DNA of 7,018 nt, taken from CAZBZG01 sp964496245 (GTDB lineage Bacteria > Planctomycetota > SZUA-567). The stretch covers positions 1 through 7,018 of the forward strand of contig CAZBZG010000249.1 of the NCBI GenBank assembly GCA_964496245.1, given 5' to 3'. This document shows positions 5,375 to 7,018 of this stretch, piece after piece. Made by a program: the position numbers and the translations under genes. Each line of letters starts with the position of its first letter. Positions within the stretch are counted from its first letter, which is position 1. The notes under the pieces are model-generated. The model did no database searches. It had not been told where the DNA came from and was given only the letters and a program-made list of their open reading frames with translations.

Positions 5375-6667
5375 ATGCCCATGACTCTCACCGTCACCGC
5401 CGGCCCCATGGAGGGGAAGGTCTTCGCGTTCGACGAGCACGACACCTTCATCTTCGGCCGCGCCAAGGCCGCGCACTGCCGGATCACGGGCGACAAGGCG
5501 GTCAGCCGGCACCACTTTCTGCTGGAGGTCAATCCGCCGCACGCGCAGATCAAGGATCTGGGCAGCACCAACGGCGTGGTGGTGAACGACACCAAGTACG
5601 GCGGCCGCAAGGGCGGGGCGGGCAAGACCGCACAGCTGAAGGACGGGGACACGGTGCGCGTGGGCAAGACGTCGTTCGTGATCCAAGCGGAGGCCGAGGA
5701 CCTGTACAAACCGACCGAGGTTACCCCGGCAGCGGAAGCGCCGGATGCGGCCGCGGAAGGGGGTGAGGAGCCGGGCACAGGTGACATGCTGCGCGACATG
5801 GTGGCCGAGGTCGTCAGCCAGGGCGGACTGGACGGCGCCCCCAGCATCCCGGGGTACCAGGTGAGCCGCAAGCTCGGCGAAGGCGGCATGGGCGCTGTCT
5901 ACCTGGGGACCCGGGCGGAGGACGGAGACGAGGTCGCCATCAAGGTCATGCTGCCGCGCGTGGCCGTGGACGAGCATGCGAAGAAGGCGTTCCATCGCGA
6001 GATCGCCGTGACGCGGGACTTCGAGCATCCGAACATCATCCGCTTCTTTGACGACGGGTTCGTGAACAACATGTTCTACCTCGTGCTGGAGTACGTCTCC
6101 GGAGGCGACCTCCAGGCGCTGACCAAGAGCGCCGGGGGCAAGGTCTCCTACAAGGAGGCCGTGCCGCTCATGCTCCAGGCGCTCACGGGGCTGGCCTATG
6201 CCCACGAACAGGGGTATGTGCACCGCGACATCAAGCCGCAGAACATCCTGCTCGACATCCAGGGCGGCAAGCGCGTGGCCAAGGTCTCGGACCTGGGGCT
6301 CGCCAAGAACTTCGATCGCGCGGGCCTGAGCGGCTTCACGGCCACGGGAGCGGCGGGCGGCACGCCCGCGTACATGCCCAAGGAACAGATCATCGACTTC
6401 AAGCGAGCGCGGCCGTCGTCGGACGTCTTCAGCATGGGCGCGACGTTCTACAACATGCTGACCGGTTCCTACGTCTACAACTTCGAGAAGTACGACGAAG
6501 CCATGATTGCGATCCTGGAGGGCGACGTCTGTCCGATCGCGGAGCGCGATCCGTCCTTGCCGCGGCCGCTCGCCAAGGTCATCGACAAGGCGCTCGCGCC
6601 GGAGATGGACGAGCGTTTCCAGGATGCCGATGAGATGCGCCAGGCCCTCAAGCGCATTCTGCGCTGA
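5375..6667 (+). CDS. FHA domain-containing Ser/Thr protein kinase
   Basis: 430-residue soluble kinase with an N-terminal phosphothreonine-binding FHA domain (about 1-105). FHA landmarks are GR (28-29), SRHH (44-47), DLGSTNG (61-67) and the closing GDTVRVGKTSFVI. A 55-residue acidic/Ala-rich linker with a short helix-like part (DMLRDMVAEVV) leads to the kinase domain (161-430). That domain has GEGGMGAVY (168-176), VAIK Lys190, alpha-C Glu209, HRDIKPQN (283-290), DLG (306-308), GTPAYMPKEQ (329-338) and Asp350. All catalytic residues are present; the usual APE is replaced by PKE, keeping the Glu. The protein ends right after the last kinase helix and has no membrane segment, so it is probably cytosolic. 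It lies 102 bp after the receptor kinase and 28 bp before the phosphatase, so it may read the receptor's phosphorylated residues and pass the signal on; its substrates are unknown. Confidence 0.95.
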   Translation: MPMTLTVTAGPMEGKVFAFDEHDTFIFGRAKAAHCRITGDKAVSRHHFLLEVNPPHAQIKDLGSTNGVVVNDTKYGGRKGGAGKTAQLKDGDTVRVGKTSFVIQAEAEDLYKPTEVTPAAEAPDAAAEGGEEPGTGDMLRDMVAEVVSQGGLDGAPSIPGYQVSRKLGEGGMGAVYLGTRAEDGDEVAIKVMLPRVAVDEHAKKAFHREIAVTRDFEHPNIIRFFDDGFVNNMFYLVLEYVSGGDLQALTKSAGGKVSYKEAVPLMLQALTGLAYAHEQGYVHRDIKPQNILLDIQGGKRVAKVSDLGLAKNFDRAGLSGFTATGAAGGTPAYMPKEQIIDFKRARPSSDVFSMGATFYNMLTGSYVYNFEKYDEAMIAILEGDVCPIAERDPSLPRPLAKVIDKALAPEMDERFQDADEMRQALKRILR

Positions 6668-6683
6668 GGCCGCGGGACCATGC

Positions 6684-6690
6684 AAGGGAG
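6684..6690 (+). promoter_or_regulatory. ribosome binding site of PP2C phosphatase gene
   Basis: AAGGGAG is spaced 5 bases before ATG 6696. An ATG at 6680 overlaps this region but is in another frame. The 28-base gap after the FHA-kinase stop has no terminator-like structure, which fits co-transcription. Confidence 0.75.
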
Positions 6691-6695
6691 CGTCC

Positions 6696-7018
6696 ATGGA
6701 GGACAGGGCGGGCGGGGTGGTGCGTGTCGGCCGGGCCACCGATGTGGGCAAGGTGCGCAGCGAGAACCAGGATGCGCTCCACGTGGATGAGGACAATCGC
6801 CTCTTCCTCGTGTCGGACGGCATGGGCGCGCAGGCTGCCGGCGCGCTCGCCAGCGAGATCGTCACCAAGGTCCTGCCGCGCATGATCCAAAAGCGCCTTT
6901 CGGAAGCGCGTGAAGCGGGGCGCCCGGGGATCGCCGAGCTTTTCCAGATGTGTGTGAGCCGTCTGAACGAGCAGGTGGTGGAGCAGACCGCATCCGTGCC
7001 GGGCGTGGAAGGGTTGGG
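6696..7018 (+). CDS. PP2C-type protein phosphatase (N-terminal part, cut by window end)
   Basis: The first 107 codons are visible and open to the right edge. The protein starts with VGRATDVGKVRSENQDA (11-27), holding PP2C motif 1 (Arg21, Glu23, Asn24, Gln25, Asp26). It continues with LFLVSDGMG (36-44), where Asp41 and Gly42 are the expected metal-site residues. Enzymes of this family remove phosphate from Ser/Thr using two Mn or Mg ions and commonly pair with Hanks-type kinases. The usual DGMGGH is DGMGAQ here, followed by AAGALASEIV, which normally begins the first long helix. About 130-150 further residues would be expected for a complete catalytic domain. The position directly behind two kinases suggests that it reverses their phosphorylation. 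Confidence 0.93.
   Translation, partial: MEDRAGGVVRVGRATDVGKVRSENQDALHVDEDNRLFLVSDGMGAQAAGALASEIVTKVLPRMIQKRLSEAREAGRPGIAELFQMCVSRLNEQVVEQTASVPGVEGL

Noticed and set aside
3601..5889. Open minus-strand frame of 762 codons
   Set aside because: Ser/Arg/Pro-rich shadow of the helical to PLAT-like coding region and the FHA part of the next gene; no domain is recognisable.
2654..6883. Open minus-strand frame of 1409 codons across all three genes
   Set aside because: It spans two intergenic gaps and opposes three recognisable genes. The translation is low in motifs and typical of antisense frames with high G+C third positions.
233..7018. Type VI secretion regulatory cluster
   Set aside because: The kinase/FHA/PP2C set resembles PpkA/Fha/PppA, but no structural secretion gene lies in the window, so the assignment would be unsupported.

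Overview
This window comes from a strongly G+C-rich bacterial chromosome and carries three genes, all on the + strand. They read as one Ser/Thr phospho-signalling module: a very large transmembrane receptor kinase (233-5272), a soluble FHA-domain kinase (5375-6667), and the first 107 codons of a PP2C-type phosphatase (6696 to the right edge). Nothing mobile, no RNA gene and no CRISPR array was seen. The likely source is the PVC superphylum, most probably Planctomycetota and less likely Lentisphaerota or Kiritimatiellota. That is an inference from three things: the alpha-helical extracytoplasmic region next to a formylglycine-enzyme-like domain, the FHA-kinase with a 'MPKEQ' P+1 loop, and the codon style. 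No marker gene is present to prove it.

Region by region. Positions 1-232 are probably intergenic; a perfect inverted repeat at 117-132 lies just upstream of a -35-like hexamer. The 1679-residue kinase has a cytoplasmic catalytic domain with all key residues but an unusual 60-residue insertion between strands beta2 and beta3. A very basic juxtamembrane stretch and a single membrane helix follow. The roughly 1250-residue exterior contains, in order: C-type-lectin-like domain, formylglycine-enzyme-like domain without its cysteine pair, second C-type-lectin-like domain, helical repeat-like region, discoidin-like beta region, and PLAT-like C-terminal domain. A 102-bp gap with a small hairpin and a good Shine-Dalgarno leads to the FHA-kinase. 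A 28-bp gap with another good Shine-Dalgarno leads to the phosphatase.

How they may work together (inference): the receptor kinase senses an envelope or extracellular ligand, possibly a glycan, through its lectin-fold, discoidin-like and PLAT-like modules and signals inside by phosphorylation. The FHA domain of the second kinase reads phosphothreonine and could link the two kinases into a cascade. The PP2C enzyme would reset the circuit. Kinase/FHA/PP2C trios are known from type VI secretion control (PpkA/Fha/PppA) and from the actinobacterial PknB/PstP/FHA system. No secretion or cell-wall gene is visible here to say which process this one controls.
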